From contig NZ_ML119083.1 in assembly GCF_003789055.1 (NCBI RefSeq), positions 310,001 through 374,000 of the forward strand: DNA of 64,000 nucleotides, written 5' to 3'. The notes below the pieces were generated by a model, which did no database searches, had not been told where the DNA came from, and worked only from the letters and a program-made list of their open reading frames with translations. Position numbers and translations under genes: made by a program. The stretch's first letter is position 1. Every line of letters begins with the position of its first letter. Positions 23,272-32,196 of the stretch are shown in pieces. The stretch comes from Histidinibacterium lentulum. Its GTDB lineage: Bacteria; Pseudomonadota; Alphaproteobacteria; Rhodobacterales; Rhodobacteraceae.

Positions 23272-24699
23272 ATGACCTCCAGGGGCATGCGCTATTGGGA
23301 GAGCGGAGCGATACCGCTCATCGCCCCCGAGATCCTGGGCGACATCATCACCCAGGTGGCCGATGTCGGCATCGTCATCAATGAATCGGGTTCGGTCCTC
23401 TCGGTGATGGTGAACCCGCAGACGGACGGCCTGCAGCGCCTCGTTCAGCTCGAGGGCGAGGACCTGCGCAGCGTTCTTGCCCGGGAAAGCATATCGAAAT
23501 TCGACGAGCGGCTGACGGCGTTTCTCGAAGGCAAGGGAAGCGTGCGGCCGGTTGAGCTGAACCACGACGAGGCGCGCATCCCGATCGGCTTTCCGGTGCG
23601 CTACAGCTTCCATCGGATCGGGCCCGATGGCGCGATCCTGCTGCTGGGCCGCGACCTGCGGCCCATAGCCGAGATGCAGCAGCAGCTGGTGAAGGCGCAG
23701 ATCGCGCTGGAGCGGGATTACGAGACCCAGCGCGAGTTCGACACCCGGTTCCGCGTGCTGATGGAGGCCACGCGGGACGCCCATCTCTTCGTCTCCCTCC
23801 AGACCGGACGAATCACGGAGGCCAACACCGCCGCGGCGACGGCGCTGGGCAGCGACCGCGACGACATCGTGAACACGGCGCTGACCGCGCTGGTCGAGGG
23901 CAGGCGCAAGGGCGAACTGATCGAGGCGCTGACGACGCAGGCGCTGGCCGAGCGGCCGGTGGCGGTCGAGGCGCGGGCGCGCAAGGGCGGAGACCCGCTG
24001 CGGCTGGTTCCGACGATCTTCCGGTCCGGCGGGGACCGGATGCTGCTCTTGCGGGTGGAGACCTCCTCGGAGGGAGCCGCCGGCGGCGACGCCCTGGCGA
24101 CCAACCTGATGGGGCTGTTCCAGCTCGGCCCGGACGCCATCGTCTTCACGGACGATGCGGGCACGATCCTGTCGTCCAACGAGGGGTTCCTCGAACTGAT
24201 CGACGCGGCCCACGACCTGAGCGTGAAGGGGCGGTCGCTGTCCGATTTCCTCCAGCGCGGCTCGGTGGACCTGCGGGTGCTGGCCGAGAACGCCGCCCGG
24301 GCGGGACGGATGCGGATGTACGCCACGAAGGTGGTGGGCGACTACATCTCGCCCCGGGCGGTGGAGATCGCGGCGACGGCCCTGCAGGGCGGGGAAAGGA
24401 CTGTCTTCGCCTATGTGCTGCGCGACACCAGTCGCGCCGAGACCGTGCGCACCGCCGCGTCGCCGATGACGGACGAGGGCGTGCGGTCGGTGATGGAGCT
24501 GGTGGGCAGCGCCACGCTGAAGGACATCGTGGCCGAGACGACGAACGTGGTCGAGAAGATGTGCATCGAGACCGCGGTCGAGCTGACGATGAACAACCGC
24601 GTGGCCGCCGCCGAGATGCTGGGCCTGTCGCGGCAGTCGCTCTACGTGAAGCTGAGGAAATACGGGCTGCTGAGCAGGAACGAGGACGGCGAGGACTGA
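23272..24699 (+). CDS. ppsR: photosynthesis gene repressor PpsR (CrtJ)
   Basis: PpsR represses bch, crt and puc genes under aerobic conditions by binding TGT-N12-ACA. The 475-residue product has an N-terminal domain, two PAS domains joined by a Q-linker helix (EMQQQLVKAQIALERDYETQ region), and a C-terminal FIS-type helix-turn-helix (NNRVAAAEMLGLSRQSLYVK). It contains only one cysteine, Cys431 just before the HTH. R. sphaeroides PpsR has a second, Cys251, in its disulfide switch. The start could also be the ATG at 23287. It follows ppaA by 35 bp. Confidence 0.95.
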   Translation: MTSRGMRYWESGAIPLIAPEILGDIITQVADVGIVINESGSVLSVMVNPQTDGLQRLVQLEGEDLRSVLARESISKFDERLTAFLEGKGSVRPVELNHDEARIPIGFPVRYSFHRIGPDGAILLLGRDLRPIAEMQQQLVKAQIALERDYETQREFDTRFRVLMEATRDAHLFVSLQTGRITEANTAAATALGSDRDDIVNTALTALVEGRRKGELIEALTTQALAERPVAVEARARKGGDPLRLVPTIFRSGGDRMLLLRVETSSEGAAGGDALATNLMGLFQLGPDAIVFTDDAGTILSSNEGFLELIDAAHDLSVKGRSLSDFLQRGSVDLRVLAENAARAGRMRMYATKVVGDYISPRAVEIAATALQGGERTVFAYVLRDTSRAETVRTAASPMTDEGVRSVMELVGSATLKDIVAETTNVVEKMCIETAVELTMNNRVAAAEMLGLSRQSLYVKLRKYGLLSRNEDGED

Positions 24700-24739
24700 A
24701 CCTTGCGGCCTCTGGCGCAAGGGTCCACGCTGGGCGCCC

Positions 24740-25651
24740 ATGTCGCGGCATCACCATCATCATGACCATGGCGGCGACCGGCGGCTGAGTGCCGCCGTCG
24801 TGGTGAACCTTGGCCTGACAGTGGCGCAGGTGGCGGGCGGACTGCTGTCGGGCTCGCTCGCGCTGATCGCGGATGCGCTGCACAATCTCAGCGACGCGAT
24901 GTCTCTGATCATCGCGCTCGTGGCAAGACGCATCGCCCGCAGGCCGCCCGATGCGCGGATGACCTTCGGCTATGCGCGGGCCGAGACGGTGGCGGCGCTG
25001 ATCAACTACACCACGCTGATCCTCATCGCGCTCTATCTCGGCTACGAGGCGGTCGCCGGCCTGATCTCGCCGGACCCGGTGGGTGGATGGATCATGATCG
25101 TCGTGGCAGGAATCGCGCTGGTGGTGGACCTCGTGACAGCCGCGCTGACCTACGCCATGTCGAAGCAGAGCCAGAACATCCGCGCGGCTTTCCTGCACAA
25201 TCTCGCCGATGCGCTGGGATCCGTGGCGGTGATCGTCGCCGGCGTGCTCGTGCTGCTCCACGACTGGTGGAGGGTCGATTCGATCGCCACACTCGGGATC
25301 GCGGGCTATGTGCTGTGGATGTCCGCGACGGAGATCGGCGGCGTGATCCGGATTCTGATGCTGGGCGCGCCGGACGAGCCCTCGACCGGGGAGGTGATCG
25401 GCGCGATCCGCGGGGTGGACGGAGTCGGCGACGTGCACCACGCGCATCTGTGGCAGATGGAGGAGCATGCGACAGCGTTGCAGGCCCATGTCACGCTGGA
25501 TGCCGGGCGGTGGGGGAACGCCGACGCCATCAAGGCGGAGATCAAGGTCCGGCTGCGGGAACGGTTCGGGATCGGGCACGCGACACTGGAGCTGGAATGC
25601 GCGCGGCACGGCTGCGTGGATGCGGCCGTCGTGGGCCACGGCGACAGCTGA
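24740..25651 (+). CDS. cation diffusion facilitator (Zn/Co/Cd efflux type)
   Basis: The 303-residue protein has a His-rich N-terminus (HHHHHDH), six membrane helices, the metal-site motif HNLSD (ALHNLSDAMS) in helix II and HNLAD in helix V, and a cytoplasmic C-terminal domain. This is a ZitB/CzcD-like CDF exporter. It starts 40 bp after ppsR on the same strand and may share its transcript. In R. sphaeroides the genes between ppsR and bchG are bchE and bchJ, so this gene sits at a PGC remodelling site. The metal specificity is not known. Confidence 0.93.
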   Translation: MSRHHHHHDHGGDRRLSAAVVVNLGLTVAQVAGGLLSGSLALIADALHNLSDAMSLIIALVARRIARRPPDARMTFGYARAETVAALINYTTLILIALYLGYEAVAGLISPDPVGGWIMIVVAGIALVVDLVTAALTYAMSKQSQNIRAAFLHNLADALGSVAVIVAGVLVLLHDWWRVDSIATLGIAGYVLWMSATEIGGVIRILMLGAPDEPSTGEVIGAIRGVDGVGDVHHAHLWQMEEHATALQAHVTLDAGRWGNADAIKAEIKVRLRERFGIGHATLELECARHGCVDAAVVGHGDS

Positions 25652-25695
25652 GAGGGGCTGGACCGGAGGGGACGGGCTGCGACCCGCTGTCCGAC

Positions 25696-25748
25696 TGTAA
25701 GGCTGAGTTTACACTTGCCGAAATGCCGATTGTCATCCTAATCTGACA
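25696..25748. promoter_or_regulatory. two PpsR operators upstream of bchG
   Basis: TGTAAGGCTGAGTTTACA (25696-25713) and TGTCATCCTAATCTGACA (25731-25748) match TGT-N12-ACA exactly. Centres are 35 bp apart and the second ends 3 bp before the bchG ATG. TTTACA (25708-25713) could be the -35 box. Confidence 0.85.
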
Positions 25749-25751
25749 GTC

Positions 25752-26660
25752 ATGAGCGTCCTGTCCGATCTGCCCCCCGTCGAACGCCGCTGGCCCGAGC
25801 CCCGGGCGGCACTGCGGCTGATCAAGCCGATCACCTGGTTTCCACCGATGTGGGCCTTTGCGTGCGGCGCGGTCTCGGGTGGCGGCTCCTTTGCGGAAAA
25901 CTGGGGCCTTGTGGTGCTGGGCGTGCTGCTCGCGGGTCCCATCGTCTGCGGCATGAGCCAGGCGGCGAACGACTGGTGCGACCGGCACGTCGACGCGATC
26001 AACGAGCCGGACCGCCCGATTCCCTCGGGCCGCATCCCGGGCCGCTGGGGCCTCTGGATCGCCCTCGCCATGTCGGTGCTGTCGCTCGTCGTGGGCTGGC
26101 AGCTTGGCCCCTGGGGCTTTGCCGCGACCGTGGCGGGCGTGCTGGCGGCCTGGGCGTACAGCCAGGAGCCCGTCCGGCTGAAGCGGTCGGGCTGGTGGGG
26201 ACCGGGGCTTGTGGGGCTCAGCTACGAGACCCTGCCCTGGATCACCGGCGCGGCGATACTTTCTGCCGGCGCGCCGTCGCCCGAGGTGCTGATCGTCGCC
26301 CTGCTCTATGGCCTCGGCGCGCACGGGATCATGACGCTCAACGACTTCAAGGCCCTGGAAGGCGACACGCAGACGGGCGTGAATTCCCTGCCCGTCACGC
26401 TGGGCCCCGAACGCGCGGCGCGGCTGGCCTGCTGGGTCATGGCGCTCCCTCAGGTCGCGGTGATCCTGCTCCTGGCCTACTGGGACCGGACCGGCCACGC
26501 CATCGCCGTGACATGGCTGCTGATCCTGCAGACCCATGCCATGCGGGTCATGCTGAACGACCCGGAGGGCAAGGCGCCATGGTACAACGGAACCGGCGTG
26601 GTTCTCTATATCTCGGGGATGATGGTCACGGCCTTCGCCCTGCGCGGACTGGGGGTCTAG
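25752..26660 (+). CDS. bchG: bacteriochlorophyll synthase (geranylgeranyl transferase)
   Basis: BchG attaches the C20 tail to bacteriochlorophyllide a. The 302-residue UbiA-family membrane protein carries the two Asp-rich sites NDWCDRHVDAINEPDRP and DFKALEGDTQTG. It starts MSVLSDLPPVERRWPEP, 3 bp after a PpsR operator. It leads bchG-(pucC-like)-bchP-idi with 1-bp or overlapping junctions. Confidence 0.95.
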   Translation: MSVLSDLPPVERRWPEPRAALRLIKPITWFPPMWAFACGAVSGGGSFAENWGLVVLGVLLAGPIVCGMSQAANDWCDRHVDAINEPDRPIPSGRIPGRWGLWIALAMSVLSLVVGWQLGPWGFAATVAGVLAAWAYSQEPVRLKRSGWWGPGLVGLSYETLPWITGAAILSAGAPSPEVLIVALLYGLGAHGIMTLNDFKALEGDTQTGVNSLPVTLGPERAARLACWVMALPQVAVILLLAYWDRTGHAIAVTWLLILQTHAMRVMLNDPEGKAPWYNGTGVVLYISGMMVTAFALRGLGV

Positions 26661-26661
26661 G

Positions 26662-27939
26662 ATGACACTCTCCTGGGTCCAGATCGTGCGGCTGGGGCTG
26701 GTGCAGATGTGCCTCGGCGCCATCGTTGTGCTGATGACCTCGACCCTGAACCGGCTGATGGTGGTGGAACTGTCCCTGCCCGCCGTCCTGCCGGGCCTGC
26801 TCGTGGCGCTGCACTACGGCATCCAGCTGAGCCGGACGCAGCTCGGCTTCGCCTCCGACCGGGGCGGGCGGCGGACGGTGTTCATCACCGGCGGAATGGC
26901 GGTGCTGGGCGCAGGGGCGGCGCTGGCCACCTCCGCGATCCTCCTGTTTCCTGTCAACTACTGGGCGGGCCTCTCGGTTTCGATCCTCGCCTACGCGCTG
27001 ATCGGGCTCGGCGCGGGGGCCGCAGGCACCTCCGTTCTGGCGCTCCTCGCCACGGCGACGGCGGCAAGGCGGCGCGCGGCGGCGGCGACGATCACCTGGC
27101 TGATGATGATCTTCGGCATCGCAGTGACGGCGGGTGTCGTGGGCACCCTGCTCGATCCCTATTCGCCGGGCCTGCTCATGCGGATCGTGGGCGCGGTCAC
27201 GGTGGGCGCGGTCGTCGTCACGGCCTTTGCCATCCATGGGATCGAACGCAGCGTGCGCGCGGTGCAGGAGCCGGAACAGACGCCGTTCCTCGAAGGTCTG
27301 GCACAGGTCTGGGCGGAGCCGCGCGCGCGGGTGTTCACCATGTTCGTCTTCCTGTCGATGACCGCCTATTTCATGCAGGAGCTGATCCTCGAGCCCTACG
27401 CCGGCCTCGTCTTCGGTTTCACGCCTGGACAGTCCACCCAGCTGTCGGGCGCACAGAACGGCGGGGTGTTCCTCGGGATGATCACGGTCGGCGTGCTGGC
27501 CACAGGCCTCGGTCTCGGAACGCTCCGGCACTGGGTCATCGCGGGGTGCCTCGGGTCGGCTGCGGCGCTGTCGGTGATCTCGGCCATCGGCCCGGCGGGG
27601 CTGTCGACGCTGCTGGTCCCCGCCGTGGTCGCCATGGGCTTTTTCAACGGCATGTTCGCGGTCGCGGCGATAGGCTCGATGATGGCCATGGCGGGCGAGG
27701 GCCGGGAACGGCGCGAGGGCACGCGCATGGGCCTCTGGGGTGCCGCGCAGGCCATCGCGGCGGGCTTCGGCGGGCTGACAGGTGCTGCGCTCGCGGACGT
27801 GATGCGCACCGTCCTGCCCGACGCGTCGGCCTTCGGCACGGTCTTCGTGATCGAGGCCACACTCTTTGTCGCGGCGGCCCTGATGGCCGCGCGGATCATG
27901 GACCGGGGCACCGTCCCCCAGCTGGTACCGGGAGAATGA
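26662..27939 (+). CDS. PucC/LhaA-family membrane protein (orf428 type)
   Basis: The 425-residue MFS-type protein of about 12 helices starts MTLSWVQIVRLGLVQMCLGA. It has family motifs LNRLMVVELSLPA and MQELILEPYAGLVFG. In Rhodobacter the equivalent between bchG and bchP is called orf428 and is thought to help pigment delivery to light-harvesting proteins. It starts 1 bp after the bchG stop and overlaps the bchP region. It is distinct from lhaA at 12111. Confidence 0.9.
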   Translation: MTLSWVQIVRLGLVQMCLGAIVVLMTSTLNRLMVVELSLPAVLPGLLVALHYGIQLSRTQLGFASDRGGRRTVFITGGMAVLGAGAALATSAILLFPVNYWAGLSVSILAYALIGLGAGAAGTSVLALLATATAARRRAAAATITWLMMIFGIAVTAGVVGTLLDPYSPGLLMRIVGAVTVGAVVVTAFAIHGIERSVRAVQEPEQTPFLEGLAQVWAEPRARVFTMFVFLSMTAYFMQELILEPYAGLVFGFTPGQSTQLSGAQNGGVFLGMITVGVLATGLGLGTLRHWVIAGCLGSAAALSVISAIGPAGLSTLLVPAVVAMGFFNGMFAVAAIGSMMAMAGEGRERREGTRMGLWGAAQAIAAGFGGLTGAALADVMRTVLPDASAFGTVFVIEATLFVAAALMAARIMDRGTVPQLVPGE

Positions 27940-27941
27940 GC

Positions 27942-29120
27942 ATGTACGACGTGATCGTTGTGGGAGGCGGGCCCTCGGGTGCCACCGCCGCCGAGGACCT
28001 GGTGCGGTCCGGCCATTCCGTGGCGCTGCTGGACCGGGCCGGGCGGATCAAGCCTTGCGGCGGCGCGATCCCGCCGCGGCTGATCGCCGATTTCCACATT
28101 CCCGAAAGCCAGATCGTGGCGAAGATCACCACCGCGCGGATGATCTCCCCCACCGGGCGCAAGGTGGACATCCCGATCGAGAACGGCTTCGTCGGGATGG
28201 TCGACCGGGAGCATTTCGACGAGTTCCTGCGCGTCCGCGCCGCCGAGGCGGGGGCCGAGCGGCTGACCGGCACCTACCTCAGGATCGAGCGGGACAAGGA
28301 CGGCACCCATGTCGTCTACCGCGAGAAGGCGACGGGCGAGGAGAAGCGCGCCACCTGCCGGCTGGTGATCGGCGCGGATGGCGCGCGGTCGAACGTGGCG
28401 CGGGACGAAGTGCCGGGCGGCGACAGGATCCCGTATGTGATCGCCTATCACGAGATCATCGAGAGCCCCGGGCCGCGCGGCGAGTATCATCCCGATCGTT
28501 GCGACGTGGTCTATGACGGGCGCATCTCGCCGGACTTCTACGGCTGGGTCTTTCCGCACGGCACATCCGCCAGCGTCGGTATGGGCAGCCTGGTGAAGGA
28601 CGTGAACCTGAAGGAAGCGACGGCGGCGCTGCGGGTTGCGGCGGGCCTCGACGACTGCAGGACGATCCGCCGCGAGGGCGCGCCGATCCCGCTCGAGCCG
28701 CTGAAGCGGTGGGACAACGGGCGCGACGTGCTCCTGGCTGGCGATGCCGCGGGCGTGGTGGCGCCCTCCTCGGGCGAGGGCATCTACTACGCGATGATCG
28801 GCGGGCGGGTCGCGGCGACGGCGGCGGCGGCGAAGCTGAAGACCGGGCGGATCAGGGACCTGCAGCTGGCGCGGAAGCTCTTCCTGCGCGAGCACGGGCA
28901 GGTGTTCCGGGTGCTGGGCGCCATGCAGAGGGCATATTACCGCAGTGACGAGCGGCGGGAGAGGTTCGTATCGCTGTGTCATGACATCGACGTGCAGCGG
29001 CTGACCTTCGAGGCCTACATGAACAAGAAGCTGGTGAAGGCGCGCCCCCTCGCGCATCTGAAGATCGGGGTGAAGAACCTCGCGCATCTGACCGGGCTGG
29101 TTGGACCCGAACGCGTGTGA
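27942..29120 (+). CDS. bchP: geranylgeranyl reductase
   Basis: BchP reduces the geranylgeranyl tail to phytyl with NADPH. The 392-residue flavoprotein begins MYDVIVVGGGPSGATAAEDL, with the Rossmann GxGxxG-type fingerprint at residues 8-13. It also has LVIGADGARSNVAR and the second FAD motif VLLAGDAAGVVAPSSGEGI. GGAG at 27931-27934 favours the ATG at 27942; the ATG at 27936, overlapping the preceding stop, is the alternative and adds two residues. Confidence 0.94.
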   Translation: MYDVIVVGGGPSGATAAEDLVRSGHSVALLDRAGRIKPCGGAIPPRLIADFHIPESQIVAKITTARMISPTGRKVDIPIENGFVGMVDREHFDEFLRVRAAEAGAERLTGTYLRIERDKDGTHVVYREKATGEEKRATCRLVIGADGARSNVARDEVPGGDRIPYVIAYHEIIESPGPRGEYHPDRCDVVYDGRISPDFYGWVFPHGTSASVGMGSLVKDVNLKEATAALRVAAGLDDCRTIRREGAPIPLEPLKRWDNGRDVLLAGDAAGVVAPSSGEGIYYAMIGGRVAATAAAAKLKTGRIRDLQLARKLFLREHGQVFRVLGAMQRAYYRSDERRERFVSLCHDIDVQRLTFEAYMNKKLVKARPLAHLKIGVKNLAHLTGLVGPERV

Positions 29121-29647
29121 CCGCGCCGATCCCGGCCTGGGTCAACGGAACGCTGCAGCCGGTCGACAAGCTGCTCGTCCACCAGCGCGGGCTGAAGCAC
29201 AAGGCGGTCAGCGTGTTCGTGCTGAAGGGCGCCAAGGTGCTGATCCAGCAGCGGGCGGCGGGGAAGTACCACACGCCGGGGCTCTGGGCGAACACCTGCT
29301 GCACCCATCCCGACTGGGGCGAGACGGCGGCCGACTGCGCGGTCCGGCGGCTCGAGGAGGAGCTGGGGATCACCGGGCTGCATCCGGCGCCGAGGGACCG
29401 GGTGGAATACCGGGCCGACGTGGGCGGCGGGATGATCGAGCACGAGGTCGTGGATATCTTCGTCGCCCTGGCCGGGGAGGACCTCGTGGTGCAGCCGAAC
29501 CCCGAGGAGGTCATGGCCGTCGACTGGGTGGATTTCTACGATCTGGCGGCGGCGGTGAAGCGGCGGCCGGAGCAGTATACGCCGTGGCTGCGCATCTATC
29601 TCGAGGAACACCAGGCCGCGATCTTCGGCGACCTCGTGCGAGCCTGA
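29117..29647 (+). CDS. idi: isopentenyl-diphosphate delta-isomerase (type I)
   Basis: Idi interconverts IPP and DMAPP for carotenoid and phytol synthesis. The 176-residue Nudix-fold protein has GLWANTCCTHPDWGET (catalytic Cys in TCCTHP), ADCAVRRLEEELGI (Nudix-like helix) and EHEVVDIF. It starts with GTG at 29117, overlapping the bchP stop. It ends the bchG operon, converging on dxs. Confidence 0.94.
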   Translation: MTAPIPAWVNGTLQPVDKLLVHQRGLKHKAVSVFVLKGAKVLIQQRAAGKYHTPGLWANTCCTHPDWGETAADCAVRRLEEELGITGLHPAPRDRVEYRADVGGGMIEHEVVDIFVALAGEDLVVQPNPEEVMAVDWVDFYDLAAAVKRRPEQYTPWLRIYLEEHQAAIFGDLVRA

Positions 29648-29725
29648 GCCGGGGCGTACACAGTGAACACCCCTTCAAGTTCCTGATTTTAAATCCAAAA
29701 AGTGTTAATGGTTTGGGTGCGCGGC

Positions 29726-29811
29726 GGGGGCGCTGCCCCCGTTCGGGTGCGCGTCCGGCTACGCGTCCGGCTGCGCCGGACCCCCGGACTACCTCAGGCC
29801 GGATAAGACCG
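29726..29811. repeat. dispersed intergenic repeat, family A, copy 5 (degenerate)
   Basis: GGGGGCGCTGCCCCC (29726-29740) is followed by two copies of GCGTCCGGCT (29751-29760, 29763-29772), GCGCCGGACCCCCGG, and a degenerate AGGCCGGATAAGACC end. It lies between convergent idi and dxs and probably works as a two-way terminator. The remaining gap bases are non-coding, with a short AT-rich patch at 29680-29710. Confidence 0.65.
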
Positions 29812-29858
29812 GGGGAGGGCGCGCCGGGCGGAGCGTGTCGCCCCGCCCGGGCGCAGCA

Positions 29859-31763
29859 TCAATCGGCGCGGACGAGGGTGCCGCCGCAGGCCTCGAGCGC
29901 GGTGGCGGCGATGTCGGTCGCGGTGAGGCCGGCATCGGCATACATGGCCTCGGGGGAGGCCTGGTCGATGTAGCGGTCGGGGAGGGTCATGGTGCGCACG
30001 GCGCAACGGCCGTCGAGCTGACCGGAGTTCGCCAGGTGGTGCAGGACCATGGCGCCGAAGCCGCCCTGGGCGCCCTGCTCCACCGTCAGCAACGCCCGGT
30101 GGCCGCGCATCAGGCGGCGGATCAGCGCGGTGTCGAGGGGTTTGGCGAAGCGCGCGTCGGCGAGGGTGACCGACAGGCCCTGCCTCTCCAGCAGCGCCGC
30201 GGCGCGGCGGCATTCGCCGAGATGCGCGCCGAACGAGAGAAGCGCCACGTCGGAACCGTCCTGCAGGACGCGGCCCTTCCCGATCTCCAGCACCTCGCCG
30301 CGCTCTGGCAGGGGGGCGCCCTCCCCCTCGCCGCGGGGGTAGCGGAAGGCGATGGGGCCGCTGTCATGGGCGGCGGCGGTAGCGGTCATGTGCACCAGCT
30401 CCGCCTCGTCGCCCGCGGCCATCACCACCATGTTCGGGAGCGCGGCGAGAAAGCCGATGTCGAAGGCCCCCGCATGGGTCGGCCCGTCGGCGCCGACGAG
30501 GCCCGCGCGGTCGATGGCGAAGCGCACGGGCAGGTTCTGCAGGGCGACGTCGTGGACGATCTGGTCGTAGCCGCGCTGCAGGAAGGTGGAGTAGATCGCG
30601 CAGAAGGGGCGCAGGCCGGAGGCCGCCATGCCGGCGGCGAAGGTGACGCCGTGCTGTTCGGCGATTCCCACGTCGAAGACCCGGGTCGGGAAGCGGTCGG
30701 CCATCAGATCGACGCCGGTGCCCGAGGGCATGGCGGCGCTGACGGCGACGATGCGCGGGTCTTCCGCGGCGAGTTTCGTGAGGGTCTGGCCGAAGACCTT
30801 GGTGTAGGACGGCGCGTTGGGACGACTCTTGGCCTGGGCGCCGGTGGCGACCTCGAACTTGGACACGCCGTGACCACGGTCGGCGGCGAGCTCGGCGGGG
30901 GCGTAGCCCTTGCCCTTGACGGTGCAGACATGGATCAGCACGGGCCCGGTGGCGCGGGCGCGGGCGGCGCGCAGCACGGGCAGAAGCTGGCCCATGTCAT
31001 GGCCGTCGATGGGGCCGATGTAGCTAAGGCCCAACTCCTCGAAGAGCGTGCCCTGCCCGCCCGGAAGCCCGGTGACGAGCTGGCGCGCGCGGCGGGCGTG
31101 GTCGCGGATCGGGCCGGGGAGCGCGGCCTCGAAGCCCTCGGCCATCCTGTGCGCGGCGCCGAGCGGGCCGTCGTAGAGTGAGGAGAGGTATTTCGACATG
31201 GCGCCCGTGGGGGGTGCGATGGACATCTCGTTGTCGTTGAGGATGACGAACATCCGGCGCTTCTCGTGGCCGGCGTTGTTCAGCGCCTCGTAGGCCATGC
31301 CGGCGGAGATCGCGCCGTCGCCGATCACGGCGATGGCGTCGCCCGTGGGCAGGCCCATGTCGCGGCCCACGGTGAAGCCGAGCGCGGCGGAAATGGAGGT
31401 GGAGCTGTGCGCGGCGCCGAAGGGATCGAAGGCGCTTTCCGCGCGCTTGGTGAAGCCCGAGAGGCCGCCCTCCTGGCGCAGGGTACGGATGCGGTCGCGC
31501 CGTCCGGTCAGGACCTTGTGCGGGTAGCACTGGTGGCCCACGTCCCAGATCAGCTTGTCCCGGGGCGTGTCGAAGACGGTGTGGAGCGCCACGGCAAGCT
31601 CCACCACGCCGAGGGACGATCCGAGGTGGCCGCCGGTCTCGGACACCGCCGAGATCACCTCTGCGCGGAGTTCGCGGGCCACCTCGGCGAGGGTGGCGTC
31701 CGAAAGGCCGCGCAGGTCGGCGGGGTAGTGGACGCGGTCGAGATTGGGGGTCATGGGTCGCAT
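29859..31763 (-). CDS. dxs: 1-deoxy-D-xylulose-5-phosphate synthase
   Basis: Dxs makes DXP from pyruvate and glyceraldehyde 3-phosphate, the entry to the MEP isoprenoid pathway. The 634-residue product has the thiamine diphosphate motif [18 protein letters not shown] and the conserved GGHLGSSLG and [11 protein letters not shown] segments. GGAGGAG about 8 bp upstream supports the ATG at 31761-31763. It follows pufX behind a terminator, as in R. sphaeroides, tying isoprenoid supply to the PGC. Confidence 0.96.
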   Translation of the reverse strand: MRPMTPNLDRVHYPADLRGLSDATLAEVARELRAEVISAVSETGGHLGSSLGVVELAVALHTVFDTPRDKLIWDVGHQCYPHKVLTGRRDRIRTLRQEGGLSGFTKRAESAFDPFGAAHSSTSISAALGFTVGRDMGLPTGDAIAVIGDGAISAGMAYEALNNAGHEKRRMFVILNDNEMSIAPPTGAMSKYLSSLYDGPLGAAHRMAEGFEAALPGPIRDHARRARQLVTGLPGGQGTLFEELGLSYIGPIDGHDMGQLLPVLRAARARATGPVLIHVCTVKGKGYAPAELAADRGHGVSKFEVATGAQAKSRPNAPSYTKVFGQTLTKLAAEDPRIVAVSAAMPSGTGVDLMADRFPTRVFDVGIAEQHGVTFAAGMAASGLRPFCAIYSTFLQRGYDQIVHDVALQNLPVRFAIDRAGLVGADGPTHAGAFDIGFLAALPNMVVMAAGDEAELVHMTATAAAHDSGPIAFRYPRGEGEGAPLPERGEVLEIGKGRVLQDGSDVALLSFGAHLGECRRAAALLERQGLSVTLADARFAKPLDTALIRRLMRGHRALLTVEQGAQGGFGAMVLHHLANSGQLDGRCAVRTMTLPDRYIDQASPEAMYADAGLTATDIAATALEACGGTLVRAD

Positions 31764-31787
31764 CGGTCCGGTCTCCTCCCGGGTATG

Positions 31788-31827
31788 AAAAAGGCGCCGC
31801 GTCGGGTCTTCTTCCCTCCGCGGCGCC
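31788..31827 (-). terminator. rho-independent terminator of the puf operon
   Basis: On the minus strand, GGCGCCGCG (31827-31819) pairs perfectly with CGCGGCGCC (31801-31793) around a 17-base loop, then runs into TTTTT (31792-31788). It lies about 110 bp beyond the pufX stop and 25 bp before the dxs ATG, separating puf from dxs. Confidence 0.8.
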
Positions 31828-31938
31828 AGGTCCTGTAGCCAACAGGAAGGGAACCGGGGGTTTGCGCCCCCTGTGACGGACCGGTCGGGGACCGGACCGA
31901 CGGCGGAGGGGGCGGCGCGGGGGCCGCCCCCTGTCTCG

Positions 31939-32184
31939 TCAGGCGGTGCCCGCCAGCTCCTCGGCGGTGAGCACGAGGCCCAGCCGGTCGCGGACGACCG
32001 GGTCGGGGGTGTCCCGGCTCTCGGGGGGCAGAAGCTCTCCGATCGCCGCGAGAACCGCTATGACGAGCCAGATCGAGACCACCACGATCGCGGCGTAGCC
32101 TGCGCCCTTGAGCATCAGGTAGCCGGTGGTCGCGGCCAGCTGGCCCTTGCGCCCGATCCGAAGGATGTCGTTGTCGTCAACCAT
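31939..32184 (-). CDS. pufX: RC-LH1 core polypeptide PufX
   Basis: PufX holds the LH1 ring open and allows quinone exchange in Rhodobacter-type cores. The 81-residue product has one helix (about residues 29-51). Its [17 protein letters not shown] and ELLPPESR segments align with MKGAGWAGG... and RMLPIQEN of R. sphaeroides PufX (alignment from memory). Length (82 there) and place, 12 bp after pufM, agree. PufX sequences diverge strongly, so this is an assignment by context plus a short motif. Confidence 0.88.
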   Translation of the reverse strand: MVDDNDILRIGRKGQLAATTGYLMLKGAGYAAIVVVSIWLVIAVLAAIGELLPPESRDTPDPVVRDRLGLVLTAEELAGTA

Positions 32185-32196
32185 CGTCGTCTCTCC

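Noticed and set aside
24740-25651. Possible remnant of bchE or bchJ
   Set aside because: The frame is a complete, normal CDF transporter with all metal-site motifs and no radical SAM or vinyl reductase similarity.
26709-27941. bchP fused to a long upstream domain in the same frame
   Set aside because: The upstream part is an alternative-frame shadow of the PucC-like gene; BchP starts at its FAD motif with a good ribosome-binding site at 27942.
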